Source: Metridium senile (Eukaryota; Cnidaria; Anthozoa; Actiniaria; Metridiidae). Taken from it: 64,000 nt of DNA. Under the pieces are notes generated by a model. It was not told the DNA's origin, did not search any database, and saw nothing but the letters and a program-made list of their open reading frames with translations. Location of the stretch: positions 1,274,501 to 1,338,500 of the forward strand of contig OX459100.1 in NCBI GenBank assembly GCA_949775045.1. Reading direction: 5' to 3'. The first letter of the stretch is position 1. Each line of letters begins with the position of its first letter. Of this stretch, positions 12,366 to 24,100 are shown piece by piece. The position numbers and the translations under genes were made by a program.

Positions 12366-12573
12366 TTACAGTGCGGACACTCCAACCGGGACCACTTAGA
12401 CAAAACCGTGCAATCAAAAAACATTCAAACCAGACAGAGATTGAACTGCAAACAGCATAAGCCAATCAAATTATAGTGTTCTCACGCTCATAATATTCTT
12501 GAACTGAAAGCTGCAATATGATTGGTTGATTATCAATTCATCTTAAGTGGTCCCAGTTGGAGTGTGCACTGTA
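12366..12573. mobile_element. TACAGTG-ended hairpin MITE, copy B
   Basis: The ends TACAGTGC and GCACTGTA are inverse complements, and GACACTCCAACCGGGACCAC pairs with GTGGTCCCAGTTGGAGTGTG. The interior is in the opposite orientation to copy A (AAGCTGCAATATGATTGG against CCAATCATATTGCAGCTTT), so both are members of one family. Confidence 0.72.
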
Positions 12574-12778
12574 AATGTAAAGGTTCGCCAGATACAAAAT
12601 AGCCTGATTTTCAGAGCGGGCCTGGGAAGTTTAATTAAATGACGTCGGCTGCTTTCAGTGTTACTATTAATATCCACGTGTTAGACCCATAATGCATTGC
12701 TAGCTCAACTTCCAACGTCACTAATACTTATAAATCCATTCTACGTCGTAAATGTGATAAAACTGTTATTACTTCATC

Positions 12779-13201
12779 ATGCCTGTATCTCCTGAAGACC
12801 TTATAGCACTTCTTGCCATTTTAACAAGCGATAATGAATATAAGATATTGGTGAGTAGAAGACGAGTAAAAGGCGGTATTATCACTGGTATAGGAGCTAC
12901 TGTAGGTGGTGTATGTGGAGGTCCCATTGGAGTCGTCGTTGGTAGTGTCGTTGGAGGTACCGTGGCAGCATGGACGACAAAGAGAATTGAGATTTCATTG
13001 GAAAACTTCTTAACGGAAATGAATAAAGAGGAACGAGAACAGTTGTACCAGTATATGAGATATCTGATTGATGATATTCATATCACAAGCTTTGTTGCCT
13101 TGAATGCGAAAGTTGCAACCGACTGGGAGTTGAGGAGAAGATTCTTGGATGTGTTTTTTTGTTACTTGAACACAGAGTTAAAGTTAACACTAGTTACATG
13201 A
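12779..13201 (+). CDS. C19orf12-like glycine-zipper membrane protein 1
   Basis: An intronless frame of 140 aa. A short N-terminal helix (MPVSPEDLIALLAIL) is followed by a glycine-rich hydrophobic hairpin at about residues 31-65 (GGIITGIGATVGGVCGGPIG, then VVVGSVVGG), then a charged helix (MNKEEREQLYQYM) and a C-terminal helical part. This matches human C19orf12 in order and spacing: catalytic motifs absent, GxxxG hairpin, then an 'EQQRLF'-type helix. C19orf12 is a mitochondrial/ER membrane protein of unclear biochemistry whose loss causes neurodegeneration with iron accumulation. The paralogue at 14205 lies 1 kb downstream on the same strand. The start is the first ATG and aligns with the MPVS start of the paralogue. 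Confidence 0.85.
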   Translation: MPVSPEDLIALLAILTSDNEYKILVSRRRVKGGIITGIGATVGGVCGGPIGVVVGSVVGGTVAAWTTKRIEISLENFLTEMNKEEREQLYQYMRYLIDDIHITSFVALNAKVATDWELRRRFLDVFFCYLNTELKLTLVT

Positions 13202-14204
13202 ACTATAGAAGGTGAAGATAAATGAACCAAATCGTTTGTGCCGACGTACTCCAAACAAAAATGAAGACTCTGTTAGCAATACTTTGAGTATTCAGATGCG
13301 ACGTAAAGTTTGGTGAAAAGAAACTCACGGGAATTACCTTTTCAAATGTACTTTTAAGCTTCTTTAACACAATGAATAGATTTAAAACTGACCCAGTGAC
13401 ACTTTTTGTTTCAAAACAAATTATTTAGTTATTTTTCAAGTAATGGTAAGATTAGTATATATATAGACGCGAGAGAGAGCTACGTACATAGCTGGCTTAG
13501 TCAGCACAATTTATCGAGAATATAAAACACCAAGTGTGATTTACAATATCAGTAAAACGATATAACTTTACTCAGAACATAATGATATATAACTGAGTTA
13601 TAACTTGTTTAATTCTAATAATTTTTCGCGTTGTTTCTTAAAAGCGAGAGAGATGATATTGTAAAGGTTTTGTGATTTATGATGATATTGTAGCTTGAAT
13701 TAAATCAAGACGAGATTTACAATAATAAAAGCTACATTCCATTCAGATAACATTTCGTTTCTAAGGAACGTGAATGAAGTTGTCATGTGCTCTTTTGAAC
13801 GCATGGTTGTAAAAGTGTGATTACAAATAAAAGATTCTGAATAAATGATTTTAAATTTATTTAGTGTTGTTATTTTCTAATTTAGTTAATTTTGTGGTTT
13901 TGGACCTTTCTCAGTGTATTGCCGGTTTCATGAATGTTCGCTTTAGCATTAAATCGACAACTTCGTATAAAAAAAATAATTTCATTGATCGCAATGTAGT
14001 TTTGTATCTAGGAACTCATTTATCTGCTTTTCATTAAAATGATAACTGAAATAAAGCTGTACAAATGATATAGATATATTGATTGATTGATGATAAAAAA
14101 CATAGCGTCCAGCGGTTTTCATTCAAGCATGATATCGAGGATGAAAGGGGAATCCCGTGGTCATCTGTTCCTTGGCAGCCATTTTGACCAAAGCGTTTAG
14201 CGAC

Positions 14205-14624
14205 ATGCCAGTATCTCAGTCTGATTTACAACGAGTCATTGCGGTTATAGCTGACGAAGACGAGCTGAAAGCTACTGTAAAAGGAAGCGTACAAGGTGGT
14301 TTAGTAGCTGGTTTATCAACAACAGTAGGAGGGTTACTAGCGGGCCCTGCTGGTCTATTTATAGGTGGTGTTATTGGAGGAGCGATTGCTTATTCCACTG
14401 CTGAAAGTTTCAAGCCAGTTTCACAGATAATAAACAACCTTGATGCACATCGAAGACAACTACTGTATGATTACATGAAAGACATTATTGATAACTTGGA
14501 CATAGAAGATTATGTGACCTTTATGGCTTTGGTTAGCGGAGAAGGAGGGATATTACTCAGAAGGCAACTTACTACTAGAACCATTAACTTTCTAAGTGAA
14601 CATCTTAAACTGACCGCTTCCTAA
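14205..14624 (+). CDS. C19orf12-like glycine-zipper membrane protein 2
   Basis: An intronless frame of 139 aa from ATG at 14205 (MPVSQSDLQRVIAVI). The frame is open further upstream, but the first in-frame ATG is here and aligns with paralogue 1. The glycine zipper (GGLVAGLSTTVGGLLAGPAG, then LFIGGVIGG) and the following FKPVSQII are very close to human C19orf12, which has FKPVPQIL at that place. This copy is therefore nearer to the vertebrate protein than copy 1, which has lost the FKPV motif. The helix HRRQLLYDYMKDIIDNL follows. A possible acceptor (GCGTTTAG, about 14192-14199) six bases before the ATG suggests a 5' UTR intron. Confidence 0.88.
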   Translation: MPVSQSDLQRVIAVIADEDELKATVKGSVQGGLVAGLSTTVGGLLAGPAGLFIGGVIGGAIAYSTAESFKPVSQIINNLDAHRRQLLYDYMKDIIDNLDIEDYVTFMALVSGEGGILLRRQLTTRTINFLSEHLKLTAS

Positions 14625-14918
14625 TACTTGATGAATAACAAGTTAAGTCTTCAGAGTTTTATTGAGCAGGAAAAGAGTTAGGTAGTCTATGTAGATTTCC
14701 CACACCAATGGACTATCAAGAAAAGAGTCGAAATGAAAGTGATTCGAAAAAAATTTGATCTCTGGGGTCTGATATCAATTACTTATGGTATTGATTTAAT
14801 AAACACGCATGAATACAACTACCCGTAGGAAATCTAAAGAAAACAAAATAGAAATGTCAATATAGTTTCGTGTTGATGTTTAACATTGATTTTATTGTCA
14901 TACAAACTTTCTATTTTC

Positions 14919-15304
14919 CAATTGTCCTATTTCACTATGACGTCACATCAAAACATTCTATTGTCTTAACGCTAAGGATGATGCACGCCAGTGGGGGACT
15001 AGCCTGATTTTAAGAGCGGGCCTGGGACAAGGAGTTTGGGGAGAAAGCGATAGCATACGTAGGACCCAGACCCGCTCTGAAAATCACAATAAAATTGCAT
15101 TTACAAGACGGAGAGGAAAGAAATGACAACAAAATGCCATAAATATGAAAGTATAAACATAGACACATAACATACATAAAAACTAGATAATATGAAGCTC
15201 AATTATCAAACAGAAGGTAGATTTAGTTGAAATTGCCATTGTTTTTGGCGATTCTATCCCCCACTGTAAACACATTGTGACGTCATAATGAAATAGGGCA
15301 ATTG
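14919..15304. mobile_element. Hairpin MITE with CRE octamers in both arms, nested repeat inside
   Basis: CAATTGTCCTATTTCACTAT pairs with ATAATGAAATAGGGCAATTG. Both arms carry the palindrome TGACGTCA (14938-14945 and 15278-15285). A second hairpin is nested at about 15002-15090: GCCTGATTTTAAGAGCGGGC opposite CCCGCTCTGAAAATCA. A half copy of that nested unit also lies at 12602-12630. Confidence 0.7.
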
Positions 15305-15971
15305 AATTATTGTAATATAGTTTATAATATATAAATTTTATTGACAGTTATTGCTATTTAGTAACCAAATATAGAAATCATTGCTTTTGTGGTATTGAAT
15401 AAAAGAAGTTCAGTTTGAAAGTCAGACATAATATCTGAAAAGTTACAAACAATGGAAATCATTATTTTCCTTTTCCATATACAATAACATGTTGATGTCT
15501 GTCAGACATATAAGCTAATTTTATAGTGTTACTTAAAAAACTCATTAATAATCCATGAGCTATTAGTCCAATCGGGGCATTCCAATTTGGTCACATGCAT
15601 GACCTTTATACCCCATAAAACATTGCCATAGGTACATTATATAAAAACGCATGTGTCTTTATGATAAAGGTACGTGTGTCTTTATGATAAAGTATGTGTG
15701 TCGTTATGTACCTATGACACTTGTAAAGGTCTCAGTTTTAATCTCTCATCATTGACCTTTACTAGAGGCATCATCCGAAAAAATGCTATCAAGCTCCTAC
15801 TATATCATACACATTTCTCAAATGTGGGATGCCAAATGTGGTGCTTAATGGTGCGTGGTGTGATATGAGAATGCGCAGTGTACCTTGCAAATAAAGTTTG
15901 TCTCCCAATTGGACTTTTCTTCAAGAAACTTTTATAATTTAGTTTTGAAAAAGTGTTGGAGTTTTTTAAGC

Positions 15972-16070
15972 TATATAAAAACTCGCAGCACGTGTTTTAT
16001 CAAGGATCAAAAACACTCGCTGCGCTCGGGTTTTTATCCTTGATAAAACACTGCTGCTCGTTTTTTATAT
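15972..16070. mobile_element. Compact hairpin repeat
   Basis: TATATAAAAACTCGCAGCA pairs with TGCTGCTCGTTTTTTATATA, and TTTTATCAAGGATCAAAAAC pairs with TTTTTATCCTTGATAAAAC. The centre is CACTCGCTGCGCTCGG. The unit is about 100 bp. Confidence 0.65.
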
Positions 16071-16227
16071 ACTACATAATAGCCTAAATATCACTACCAT
16101 ATCTATTTAATAATTTATTACCAAACAAAAAATAGTATTTTTTATACACTTTTTTTGAACACTGATACTGCTTGAAAACCTATACAAATGAAATATTGAG
16201 TGTTCAGAATAAATCTTATTCAATCTA

Positions 16228-16480
16228 TTCTCTCAAGGGATTTGGTTAAAAAAGAGTTCAGCAGACAACATACTAGGCGATTCTCTACACTCGGAGTGAA
16301 TTTTGTGTGTGCCTACTGCTGCAACAGTAGCAAAATGAAGCAGTGAGTTCAAATACACTAAGTGTTCATAATTGATCATATTCTCTCAAGGGATTTGGTT
16401 AAAAAAGAGTTCAGCAGACAAAATACTAGGCGACTCGCTACACTTGGAGTGAATTTTGTGTGTGCCTACTGCTGCAACAG
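16228..16480 (+). repeat. Direct repeat, two units 153 bp apart
   Basis: About 100 bases from TTCTCTCAAGGGATTTGG to CTACTGCTGCAACAG occur at 16228-16327 and again at 16381-16480 with few differences (for example CTACACTCGG against CTACACTTGG). No open frame is conserved across the units. Confidence 0.85.
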
Positions 16481-16747
16481 TGAATTTTTTGAGCGATTGT
16501 GATTGGTGCAGCCAGTGATCAAAATTGTCCATATCTGACATGTCAGATACAGGCAATCAAATTGGCTGGCAATTGGAACAGGAAAAAATCACTCAACCCA
16601 GCATATAAATTTGTCTAGTGTGTTGTCTGCTTTATAGAAAACTTGAATGGCTTTGACTCACTAATTGAGTTGGATGTCAAAAAGGACTTAAAGTATTTTA
16701 TTTCATAAGTACTGAGATTTATGTATAAAATTCCAGTGATGTAAAAA

Positions 16748-16845
16748 TCGTTCGGTTTTAAGTCACAGCCAATCAGCGATGCGAACGATGAAATTTCACT
16801 ATCGTTCGCGGCATCTGATTGGACGAACGATTTTTTTCACTAGTG
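16748..16845. mobile_element. Short hairpin repeat
   Basis: AAAATCGTTCG...GCCAATCAG.GATGCGAACGAT at the left pairs with ATCGTTCGCGGCATCTGATTGG...CGAACGATTTTTT at the right. An open frame runs from here to 17051 but has no recognisable domain and starts inside the hairpin, so it is not called as a gene. Confidence 0.55.
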
Positions 16846-17535
16846 AAAAGGTTTTGTGCGGGAATCTACCTCACTGGCGCGAAAACTTTCAACCGCCTTT
16901 GGTCAAAGTGTTGGGAATGTTTGTTGACAGCGATTCGACTGAAAATGTTATTTTAACACAAGAAAACAAAGCTATTTCGAAAACATATATCCAATGTGAT
17001 GTTGCTATAGAAAAACGTCTTGGAATTCAAGAAAGAAGCAAGAAAAGTTGACAAATTTCTAGCTGTAACCCAGTTTATTTATTACTTTCAAAGACGGGAA
17101 AGCTAAGACTATTCTCGCTCTGAAGTTAATTATTTGGTTTTGAGCGACATATGAAGAAAACAAGTGACATGACAGACAAGTCCTTCTTTCCAAACAGAAA
17201 GAGCTAAAGAAAAAAGGAAATGAAAAAACTATAAATATAGTGAAGCAGTCGGCAAAGTTCACACTAGAGGAATCTCGCTCAGCTACTGCCGAACGATTAA
17301 ATTTAACCATTTAATAATGCTTTTTTTAAAAAAGCATTGAAGATAAGTAAATTTGCCTTTTACAACGGTATTTTTCATGATTTTGTTGCTACTTTTCGTT
17401 GTTTAAAATTTTGAAAGAAAATATTGAATTTTTTTAATCATTGAATCGTTTAACCATAGAACTCATTTCATGGTATATTTGATGCATGTTGTCATTAATG
17501 TTGAAAATAAATCTCAGTACTTATAAAATAAAAAA

Positions 17536-17684
17536 ATTACATCATGGTTAGTTCGCTTGTACGATTTTATTCACTCGTTGTGTAGAATTACAAACTCACT
17601 CGCTCGCAGAGCCTCGCTCGTTCGTTTGTAATTCTTCACAACTCGTGAATAAAAATCGTACGCCTCACTAACCATGAAGTAATC
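17536..17684. mobile_element. Hairpin MITE
   Basis: ATTACATCATGGTTAGT is the inverse of ACTAACCATGAAGTAAT. Inner arms TCGCTTGTACGATTTTATTC and GAATAAAAATCGTACG pair, as do GTAGAATTACAAACTCAC and GTTTGTAATTCTTCAC. Confidence 0.7.
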
Positions 17685-17773
17685 TCTATATATTATTACT
17701 ATTACTATCTCATAATTTTCTTGTTGACATTGACACAATTTCTTGTCATAACCATTGTTAATCTATATCAAAA

Positions 17774-17843
17774 TTGGTGATAATAATTTACATTTATATT
17801 TATCTATTTTACTACAGCTCTTGTCAGATGCAAATACTATTTG
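17774..17843. repeat. Duplicated 3' end of NAGPA last exon
   Basis: TTTACATTTATATTTATCTA, TTTTACTACAGCTCTT and GATGCAAAT...ATTTGTCTT occur here and again at about 18130-18195, where they cover the NAGPA stop codon and the last ~35 coding bases. TTGACA.TGACACAATTTCTTG is also repeated, at about 17726 and 17850. The hairpin MITE at 17899-18112 sits between the two copies. Confidence 0.75.
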
Positions 17844-17898
17844 TCTTATTGACACTGACACAATTTCTTGTCATAACCATTGTTAATCTATATCTGAA

Positions 17899-18112
17899 AC
17901 AGGTTCCCGTTTAAATCTGTACTTTCCCATTTAAATCTGTACTTATGCAAATTGTGTTGATGTGTGCTAAACACACAGATCAACCAATCAGGGTATATTA
18001 TTTCTGAAGTGAACTTCTCTGATTGGTTGATCTGTGTGTTTAGCACACATCAACAAAATTTGCATAAGTACATATTTAAATGGGAAAGTACAGATTTAAA
18101 TGGGAACCTGTT
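17899..18112. mobile_element. Hairpin MITE, near-perfect arms
   Basis: AACAGGTTCCC starts the left arm and GGGAACCTGTT ends the right arm. TGTGTGCTAAACACACAGATC and GATCTGTGTGTTTAGCACACA are perfectly complementary, as are ACCAATCAG and CTGATTGGT. Low divergence between the arms suggests recent insertion. Confidence 0.8.
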
Positions 18113-18157
18113 ATCAGCATTGTTGATAATAATCTACATTTATATTTATCTATTTTA

Positions 18158-21100
18158 CTACAGCTCTTCGTCGGATGCAAATTCAATTTGTCTTGGTCTT
18201 GATATTCTTCTAGATGATGCTTGACAGTGAAGAAATATTACAATACAGTTTCCTAATATACTAACAGCACACAGACTAACAACGCCAATAAACCAATACA
18301 ATAGTGTCCTGAAATAAAAATGACTTGTTAGTTCCTTACAAGTTGCTATAAAGTTGTGTACAGTAAAAAGAACCATCTTATTTTTACGTCGGAAGTCCCT
18401 TTATAAAATAATTGGGATAGTACGCGCGCCTTGATTGGTCAAACAACCGTGTTTCATGAGAGCATGAAACACACACAGGCCATTTTCTAGCGCGCGCGCT
18501 CATTCAACGGTCAGTTTATCCGTTGTTTTGATCTTTTGTGCGCGCTTATTGGTCAGTTTCGAGAAAAAGCAACGTAGGGAGAAACGACTTGTCTCGTGTT
18601 TGGGCTGATCTGCTCTCGAATTCTCCCAAACGCATCTCGGTTTTCATTAGCGCGTGAAAACACAGAAGACTTATTTAATTTCTTAATTAGCCAAAGCTAA
18701 TCTTCCAGAGATCCAACAGAGCACTCAATTTACTCCCCCTCTCCATGCATCAGTGCTCGGTTTTACTGGTATTTAAAACAACTTAAAGCTACACAGAAAG
18801 GAGCGAAGTCGAAACAAGGATGTGAGCTGAGAACCAAACTCGGAACATCTCGCATTGAAAGCCGCTTATCAACTTGAAATCAAACTTATACATATTTTAA
18901 ATTATCTAATGAAATACAATTTCCAGGATAAACAAATCCACAATAAACTTAATAAAATTAGAAAAATGTATACTTAAGTATAGTTTACTTTGCTTTCACT
19001 TACTCATATTCACTCTGCATCTTTCCTGGATTAGTTAAATGTTTTTTTGATACACCTGTATTTAGTTTCAAACATTTGAACCCTGAAAATAAACACACAA
19101 AATATATGATAAGCAGTGACTCAAGGCCAGACAACAATAGAACAACAATTTTCATTTCAATATGTATTTAGCTAGTTGAAGGCTTACATTCTTGAGAGTT
19201 ATTATTCCATGGATATGAGTTGGGTAGTTGCTTGTGAGATGGCTGACCACAAATACCAGTAATGGAGTTACATTGGCATGATTTGGTACAGTTACAAATA
19301 TTTGCACAGGCTGGTCCATATCTTCCTGGAGGACATTCTAATGACAATAGTATGTTTAAAACAATGTAAATAATTAGAAACATTCAACATGTGCGTCTTA
19401 TAGTGAACAAAAATAGTAAAGTATGGATATATGATATAGTAGTTTATAAGTAACTACTTGCCTGTCTCACAAAGAATTCCCATAAACCCTGCTGGACAAA
19501 GGCAGGCACCAGTTTTAGAATTACATCTTGCTCCATTAATACATTTACACTGTAAGGTACAGTTTGCACCATACATCCCAGATGAACAAGCTGTAGAAAA
19601 GAAATAACATATTCATTAGTTTTTTCATAATTATTTTAACCAATCAACTTCATAATTTAGGGAGCACAGAAAATCATGATATTGTGCATCTTGTCTAACC
19701 TTTTTACACTACAAGGTTTCAAGAGAATGGTGTGATCTGTTGTTGTATCCCAGTTCATTTTAAAATAGGTTTTGTTGCTCACCTTGTTGACAATCAGTTC
19801 CTGTCCATCCTGGTAAACACTTACATCCATCTACAAAATGCATCCATGAAATAGTTAGGTAATATAATGAAATTTGCAACACCATAAAAAATGTTAACTT
19901 AACTTTAACCTATCATTTATATCAAACACTGACATAGCCTATACTTATTCTAGTTTACTCACTAATTTTCATTCATGAAATAGTTAATATATGAATTATA
20001 CTATTTGATTATAAGCAGTCTATAACAACAATGATAACAATAAGAGTGGCAACAACAGAAACTACATAAGTAACATGTACAGCTGTGACAACAGCAACAA
20101 CAATAATAACAATAAGAGTGGCGCAACAACAGCAACTACAAAAGTAACCTGTACAGCTGTAGGAACAACTACAATTATAACAACAATAATACTTACAATA
20201 CCATTAACATCAAGAATAACAGAAACAATAACAAAAGCAACAGCAAACAACAAAATTTGTAACAAAATCAAAAATAGCAAGTACAAGAATTACCTTCAGT
20301 GCAAGTGCCATGTGAGGAACACTTTGTCTTACTACAAGCCAGTACATTACATTTGTCTGTTGTCCAATACTTATCACACTTACACACACCCATGACACAT
20401 GTCCCATGGCCATTGCAATCTTTTGGTGAGCAATCAGGCTCATGGAAGCATGCTATAGTCGACACCTTTCTAGCACATATATGGTACTGCCCACTTAAAT
20501 GTAAAGAGAACAGTGATGATTAGAACCAATGAACAATAATATGATTTTGCTTAAATTCTGGAATATGATTTAAGTTAGAACTAGACGCCCTGATGGTGCG
20601 TATACTCGTGCCCTGGATGTAAGGTGATGAGCTTGGGACAGCTAGAAATAGTTTACAGATTTGAATGGCAGAATGCATTTAAGACAGTTGTCACTGAACA
20701 CACACAATTTGTGTACAATGTTATGAAGTTGCTGAAGCTAAAAGAATATGAATATGAAACTAGTGCTACTGGAGTACTTGGATTATTAGCTGCATAAAGA
20801 ATGAAATACTATTTCTTTTGTAAGTGATCGAGACTTGAGCTACACTACCCAGTATATAATTTTACTGTCACCTTATTTTTTTACTGGCAACCTTATTTTT
20901 TTCTGTTCGGGTTCCATATTTGAATACATCTCCTTTTTTATTGTTAATTTGAATCTTTTGTTTGTTTAATTTAAATTTCATTAGAGTATTGTGTCTTTCC
21001 TATCACTGGATATTTGAGAACTGGAAAGAGAATATAGTACATATTTTGCATCACATTGGGAGCTTTGTTCTTTTATGTCACAAAATGTTTTAATAAGACA

Positions 21101-24100
21101 GTTGCCATCAGTAATCTTGTAAGTAACACTGTAAGAAACGAATTACCACCCTTTTTTAACACATAATTATCTTGTCAAAATAGGGTAATCAATATTTGGT
21201 GGACACGCAATTCTCTGCTGAAGAAAACAGCACATGGAACTGACTCTCAGATCTCAGATCAAATTTTTCGTTCACTTCAGTTGCAGTGATGCCAACATCA
21301 GTTAAATTTCGTATTTGATTGTCAATAATACTTTTCAATGGCGAAACAACAAGGACACAACAGCTTTGAGATTTTAGCTTCGCCAAAACAAATAGTTGGT
21401 AGATCAAGCTCTTGCCAAAACCGGTCGGCAGAACAGCGAAAACAACTTTGCCATCTAGCAAATTGATAACGGCCACTTTCTGTTCTTCTTTTAAGGTTGA
21501 AACGTTTGGAAAACTTTCCAGACACTCGTTTAAAATAGCTTCATGGTCAGCCATAGTAAACTAAGTGACCGTGTGCTGGAATGTTTCACGATGACGCTTG
21601 ACAGCTTGGCGCGTTCCATTACAGCCGCTGATAGATTGATCGTTTTTAGCCAATCTGAATTTTCCGTTGTTAGAGCAACGGGTAATTCGTTTCTTACAGT
21701 GTTGTATGTAGTCCCTTCTTTTCCTCTCCCTACTCAACTATCTATTTCCGGCACGCTCCACATGCAGGAATCCCGCAACACTCGTTTTTTTAAATTACTG
21801 ATTCTGGGGGGAAAAGAAGGACTACTCGTAGTCTAACATTTACATGGTCATGATATTTACATAATTACTCGGGCTTTCCAAAGGAAACCCGAGTCTTAAA
21901 ATGGGCTTCAATGTTTTTTTTTCTTGGGTCGCAAAACGCCGTCTAGTCGTCACCGCGCATGCGTATGGCCACAGCGCATGCGTAGACTGGCCAATACGAG
22001 CACATGGATATTTGATTCGTCGAAGGATTGATTTCTAGGTGGAATATTCTCATATTTTGTGCGCTCACTCCACATGATTCGCAGTAGAATTACACTTAAG
22101 TTTATGTCGAATGTTTTCGGAAAGGGTCACTGTGAATTTTAATAAAGATCATGCAATTTACGGGCTAAATAAGCGAGCCAACTTATTATGATGGAATTTA
22201 TCGAGAAATCGTCCCTGCTATAAACTCATAATGCTATGGAATTGATTCACAACCAGTTACAAAGGACGAAGCTGTTACTACTGGATATTTAACTGTATTG
22301 TAAGCATTCTTAGAGAGTACGATACAGCGCACTAGAAGTGAAGACAACAACAGTAGTGATGTTTAGGGTAAATATTTTGCTTCTTGTTATTATTTCTTTT
22401 ATATTTTTGATTAAAATAACGAGTTTATCTGTCAATAGTTTAATTTTATAGACTATAGTACTATTAGCTCGTACAAGCTTCAGATCCGCGATTGATTGGC
22501 GATTGCCGAGCGCTTAGCTTCTCGGCAAAGAACAACAAACTTATACGCAAAACTTAATCGCTTCAACCTATTATCTAGCAGTTGAACGATGAAAGTAATA
22601 TTTCTTTGTTTACAATATGTCAGATAACGTGACCGATTTTAAACATCAAGGTCAAGCTCGACAACAACAAATATAAAACAGCTGAAATCAGCCTCTCTGA
22701 AAACTACATCCAACAGCCTAAATTAAATCGCCTCAAATATAACACCAATTGATTTAGTGACTAGTATCTATCTTGCTTTTTCTTGCGTTTATTTTGCAAG
22801 AACAACTTTTATAATAACACTGTTTCTAGACAGTCTTTGAGCTCGCATGTATCACTGCACGAACCGAACATCGATATCCAGGTAAAAGCAGTACAGGCAA
22901 GCGGATCACGTACTGAAGGAACGGACCAAACAGAAAAGGAGGACGACCAAAAAAATAACTTTTTTTTCGCTTCAAATCATCTCAAGCTAATCCAAGAAAA
23001 TGATTACATAATCGTAATGAAGCCCGAGTTCACGCAGTTATGCGTCTAGTTAGTAGCATAAGATAAGTTAAATGAAAAAAAGTTAAGTAAGCTGAAGTAT
23101 AAAAATAGTTTTAATGAGGTAGTGCCCAAAGACTAAATAAACTGTGAAGTTATCGAGTTAGGACTAATCAAATTAAATGGTGCAAAGCCCCTGCAAAGCC
23201 CTCATTTGATCACCTGCACCAGTATCACATTGTTTTCATTAAGTTGGTCACATGAAATATGTCATGTTGTTAAGTTTTTGTGTCTGTGGTAGAAGTTAAA
23301 TATATATTTTATACATACTGTATAAGAAACATGTACTACTTACCATGAATCACTTGGGTAGTTGACAGTTGATCCATTGACCACAAATGTAGAGGAACCA
23401 CCTCCATCAAGATTTATAGCATTGACCAACCCAAGTTTCTTTAAATATTCAGCAAAATCATACAAGTTTATTCTAAAAAAATACCAGTCAAATTGTGTTA
23501 TCAATTAGACAAACATACAAAACATAAAGCTTTGAATCACAATTCTTCTATTTGTTTTCTTTTTATCATACATTCTGTCTTTCTCTTTGTTTTTGTTTTG
23601 TTTTTTTCATTGATGAGATTTTAATTTTGAAGCAAAAGCTTGACAAATAAAAATGCAAAAACTGTCACTGTCATTATGAGAGTGACAAGTATAATAACAG
23701 ATAAAGTAAATAATTGGGGCTTACCCGCTTTGGTGAGTGCGTCCATCTATTTGCACAACTACTACTCTTCCTTGTGCATCATGACCAATAGCTGTTCTTC
23801 CAGCAATTACATTCACAAATGTATCCACTGAGCCAGTTTCTTGTAGATCTTCACATTCTATTTTCTTACTAGCATTTACAAAGCTTTCACCATCACGAAC
23901 AAGCCATGTGACCCCTGACACTAATTGCACGAACGGGTTGTCCTTATCAATCACTAATTCCTCAGACAAATACCCTGTCACGATAGTTCCATCTTTGCGA
24001 ATACCAAAATTAGCATTCTGTACCCCATTTGCATCTACAACCAGTCTACCATCGCTAAATAGATTACCCAAACAACGACCATTCTTAGTTCGAAAAAATC

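Noticed and set aside
16779..17051. 90-codon frame
   Set aside because: It starts inside a hairpin repeat and has no recognisable domain or conserved features.
22783..23049. 88-codon frame in NAGPA intron
   Set aside because: No domain recognised; ends within the right terminus of a candidate TIR element.
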